Of a DNA stretch of 6,841 bases, positions 5,257-6,841 are shown piece after piece; position 1 is the first letter of the stretch; each line of letters opens with the position of its first letter. This stretch comes from Atopostipes sp043425375 (GTDB lineage: Bacteria; Bacillota; Bacilli; Lactobacillales; Carnobacteriaceae_A): NCBI GenBank assembly GCA_043425375.1, contig JBHWQC010000151.1, forward strand, positions 1-6,841, read 5' to 3'. The position numbers were made by a program, and so were the translations under genes. Under the pieces are notes generated by a model. That model saw only the letters and a list, made by a program, of their open reading frames with translations. It searched no databases and had not been told where the DNA came from.

Positions 5257-6318
5257 ATGATGAAAAACAATCACTCAAAGTGGATCATGTTGCTGAGCAC
5301 TTTCCTCTTTGTTTTAGCCGCTTGCGGACTAGGTAAAGAAGAAAATACGCTTCTAGAAACCCCTTATGAAGACTCCGAATTTTTAATGGGGACCTATGTC
5401 ACCCTACGTGTCTATGATGAAGGTAAAGAAGAGGTTTTAGAAAAAGGTTTTGCGCGCATCGCTGAACTATCCGATAAAATCACGACGAATGAAGCGGGCT
5501 CTGAAATGGAAGCCGTCAATGAAGCGGCTGGAAAAGAAGCCGTCTCAGTATCGGACGATGTTTTTCCACTAGTTGAAATAGCGGCTGAATATAGTGCACT
5601 CCCAAACAGCGGGTTTGACTATACGATTGGACCGATCACCGATTTATGGCGTATTGGCTTTGACGATACGCGGGTGCCTGACTCTGAAGAAATAGAAGCA
5701 GTCCTGCCTTTAGTCGATCATGAAAAAGCGGAAATCAATATGGAGGAAAACTCAGTTTATTTAACTGAGCCAGGTATGCGCATCGACTTAGGCGCAATTG
5801 CCAAAGGGTATATCGCCGATGAAGTGGTTGAGTTGTTTAAAGAACATGGTGTCACCACGGCTATTTTAGATTTAGGCGGCAATATTGTGGTGATGGGTGA
5901 TTCACCAACACGCGATACAGGTGGGTTTAATGTCGGTGTCCAAGATCCTTTTGAACAAAGAGGTTCTTATATCGGTGCCATTAATCTACAAGATAAATCG
6001 ATTGTGACTTCTGGAATTTATGAACGTTATATTGAAGAAGATGGGGAAATTTACCACCACTTAATGAACCCAGAGACAGGCTACCCCTTTGATAACAGCT
6101 TAGTGAGTGTCACTATTGTCTCCGATGATTCGGTGGATGGCGACGCTCTGTCTACTGTAACGTTTGGACTGGGCTTAGAAAAGGGTCTGGAGTATGTCAA
6201 TGGCCTTAACGAAACAGAAGCGATATTTATTACAAAAGATCGAGAGATTTACCTTTCAGACGGTTTAAGCGAGAGTTTTTCCTTAACCAATGAGGAGTAT
6301 ACACTAATAGAAGACTAA
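5257..6318 (+). CDS. apbE: ApbE lipoprotein, FAD:protein FMN transferase
   Basis: This 353-residue secreted enzyme transfers FMN from FAD to Thr in [S/T]GAT motifs of FMN-binding domains, releasing AMP, with Mg2+. It has a signal peptide and lipobox LAAC with Cys23, so it acts on the outer face. ApbE motifs appear in order: MGTYVTLRVY (44-53), DYTIGPITDLW (121-131), DLGAIAKGY (177-185), LDLGGN (204-209), SIVTSGIYERY (248-258), HLMNPETGYP (268-277) and DGDALST (294-300), whose Asp296 is a likely metal ligand. Length is normal and no key motif is missing, so it should be active. Its likely substrates are the three FMN-binding proteins encoded just upstream, as with FmnB in Listeria. Start choice is between ATG at 5257 and the adjacent ATG at 5260; the Shine-Dalgarno GGATGG (5248-5253) is weak. 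No clear promoter lies between the strong terminator ending near 5216 and the start. Confidence 0.93.
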   Translation: MMKNNHSKWIMLLSTFLFVLAACGLGKEENTLLETPYEDSEFLMGTYVTLRVYDEGKEEVLEKGFARIAELSDKITTNEAGSEMEAVNEAAGKEAVSVSDDVFPLVEIAAEYSALPNSGFDYTIGPITDLWRIGFDDTRVPDSEEIEAVLPLVDHEKAEINMEENSVYLTEPGMRIDLGAIAKGYIADEVVELFKEHGVTTAILDLGGNIVVMGDSPTRDTGGFNVGVQDPFEQRGSYIGAINLQDKSIVTSGIYERYIEEDGEIYHHLMNPETGYPFDNSLVSVTIVSDDSVDGDALSTVTFGLGLEKGLEYVNGLNETEAIFITKDREIYLSDGLSESFSLTNEEYTLIED

Positions 6319-6319
6319 A

Positions 6320-6355
6320 AAAATGGTGCCACCCGTCAAAAGGTTGCACCATTTT
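6320..6355. terminator. Bidirectional terminator between apbE and the DUF1622 gene
   Basis: AAAATGGTGC (6320-6329) pairs perfectly with GCACCATTTT (6346-6355), continued by ACC (6331-6333) with GGT (6342-6344) across a C/T mismatch, leaving an 8-nt loop. The A-run before and T-run after give a U-tract on either strand, and it sits between the two convergent stop codons (6316-6318 plus, 6359-6361 minus). Confidence 0.85.
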
Positions 6356-6358
6356 ATA

Positions 6359-6724
6359 TTATTCATGATCGCTATGATGGGTAACTTCAACTTTATGGTT
6401 GTTCTCCCAAATAAGCAGCATGGCCATTGCGATACGCAAGATAATTAAAATGCCGATGATAATTAAGTTTTGATAGTTGTTAATCGTAATGGTTTTTAAA
6501 ATCTCCGAAGCCAGTAAAACCTCCAAAGCACTGGCAAGTCCGGCGTTCAAACTGTTGTCTGCATTGACTTTTCTGAAATCCAATTTGTATCGAAACAACA
6601 CTCGATAGATTTCTTTACTAATAGCCGTCACAATCATAAAAAGGCCCCACAGCTCGATAATAATACTGACAAAATTAACGCCTGAAACTAACATATTATG
6701 CAATGTATGCGTAAATGCTTCCAT
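6359..6724 (-). CDS. DUF1622 family membrane protein
   Basis: This 121-residue membrane protein has hydrophobic segments at about 12-35, 62-80 and 86-106. Its central LNAGLASALEVLLASEILKT stretch (59-78) is typical of the DUF1622 family, which also has this length. The family has no established function. The tail is polar with several His (HHSDHE end). The start has GGGAGAG about 6 nt upstream on the minus strand, within the complement of 6731-6740. It is convergent with the electron-transfer genes and separated from them by a shared hairpin, so there is no reason to link it to the flavin system. Confidence 0.8.
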   Translation of the reverse strand: MEAFTHTLHNMLVSGVNFVSIIIELWGLFMIVTAISKEIYRVLFRYKLDFRKVNADNSLNAGLASALEVLLASEILKTITINNYQNLIIIGILIILRIAMAMLLIWENNHKVEVTHHSDHE

Positions 6725-6753
6725 ATTTTTCTCTCCCTATATTCAATGATTTT

Positions 6754-6782
6754 ATTATACGCTTTTTTCGCCTAAAAAACCA
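6754..6782 (-). promoter_or_regulatory. Possible promoter of the DUF1622 gene
   Basis: On the minus strand a perfect TATAAT (complement of 6754-6759) lies about 30 nt before the start codon, but the -35 position 17 nt upstream (complement of 6777-6782) reads TGGTTT, a poor match. The -10 may simply be an AT-rich coincidence. Confidence 0.4.
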
Positions 6783-6787
6783 GAGCA

Positions 6788-6841
6788 CTAGGCACGGACA
6801 CTTAAAACAAGCCATAAAATACCGGCGAAAAATAAAAGAAC
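6788..6841 (-). CDS. Possible C-terminal end of a membrane protein (partial)
   Basis: On the minus strand, from the window edge, one frame reads 17 residues, VLLFFAGILWLVLSVRA, ending in TAG at the complement of 6788-6790. The composition resembles the last transmembrane helix plus a basic end of an inner-membrane protein, and it would be co-oriented with the DUF1622 gene about 60 nt downstream. With only 17 codons this is weak evidence, and a second frame is also open across the region. Confidence 0.3.
   Translation of the reverse strand, partial: VLLFFAGILWLVLSVRA

Noticed and set aside
6763..6779. TTTTTT-CGCCT-AAAAAA inverted repeat near the right edge as a terminator.
   Set aside because: The stem would consist only of A-U pairs with no GC core; such homopolymer runs are common in AT-rich intergenic DNA.
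1..6841. Search for CRISPR arrays, insertion sequences, tRNA or rRNA genes and toxin-antitoxin or phage genes.
   Set aside because: No spaced direct repeats, transposase motifs, terminal inverted repeats, tRNA-like cloverleafs or phage-type ORFs were seen; the duplication at 3798-5153 is a gene duplication and not a mobile element.

Overview
The window reads as a low-to-moderate GC Gram-positive (Firmicutes) chromosome, most likely Lactobacillales (a Carnobacteriaceae-like genus would fit). This rests on strong AGGAG-type Shine-Dalgarno sites, sigma-A promoters, U-rich intrinsic terminators, lipobox-type lipoproteins and very acidic secreted proteins. The genus cannot be fixed from this sequence. 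Almost the whole window is one functional block: a flavin-based system for moving electrons from the cytoplasm to the outer face of the membrane, related to the Listeria-type extracellular electron transfer (EET) and extracytosolic flavinylation loci.

Layout from the left. A Gx-transporter-family membrane protein (96-677, EetA/EetB-type component) has its own consensus promoter. After a promoter carrying a perfect 7-4-7 palindrome comes a three-gene operon: a transmembrane ferric-reductase/NOX-like flavohaem oxidoreductase (893-2236), a membrane-anchored protein with three FMN-binding domains (2258-3283), and a small NusG-domain-II membrane protein (3316-3735). The operon is closed by a terminator. 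Two tandem paralogous lipoproteins follow, each with a single FMN-binding domain (3944-4444 and 4656-5153). Each has its own extended -10 promoter, similar leader and terminator. Then comes a lipoprotein ApbE, the FAD:protein FMN transferase (5257-6318). A bidirectional hairpin separates it from a convergent DUF1622 membrane protein gene (6359-6724, minus strand). The right edge may hold the last codons of another minus-strand membrane protein.

Inferred working model: NAD(P)H in the cytosol reduces FAD in the C-terminal half of the reductase. Two haems in its membrane half, with four histidines spaced exactly as in NOX enzymes, carry electrons across the membrane. The three-FMN protein and the two FMN lipoproteins receive and relay them outside. 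ApbE attaches FMN covalently to the Thr of the [S/T]GAT motifs of these proteins. The Gx-transporter and NusG-II proteins are accessory factors whose exact job is unknown. No Ndh2 or demethylmenaquinone genes are present here, so the chain looks like a quinone-independent, haem-based variant of Gram-positive EET. The terminal acceptor is not visible.
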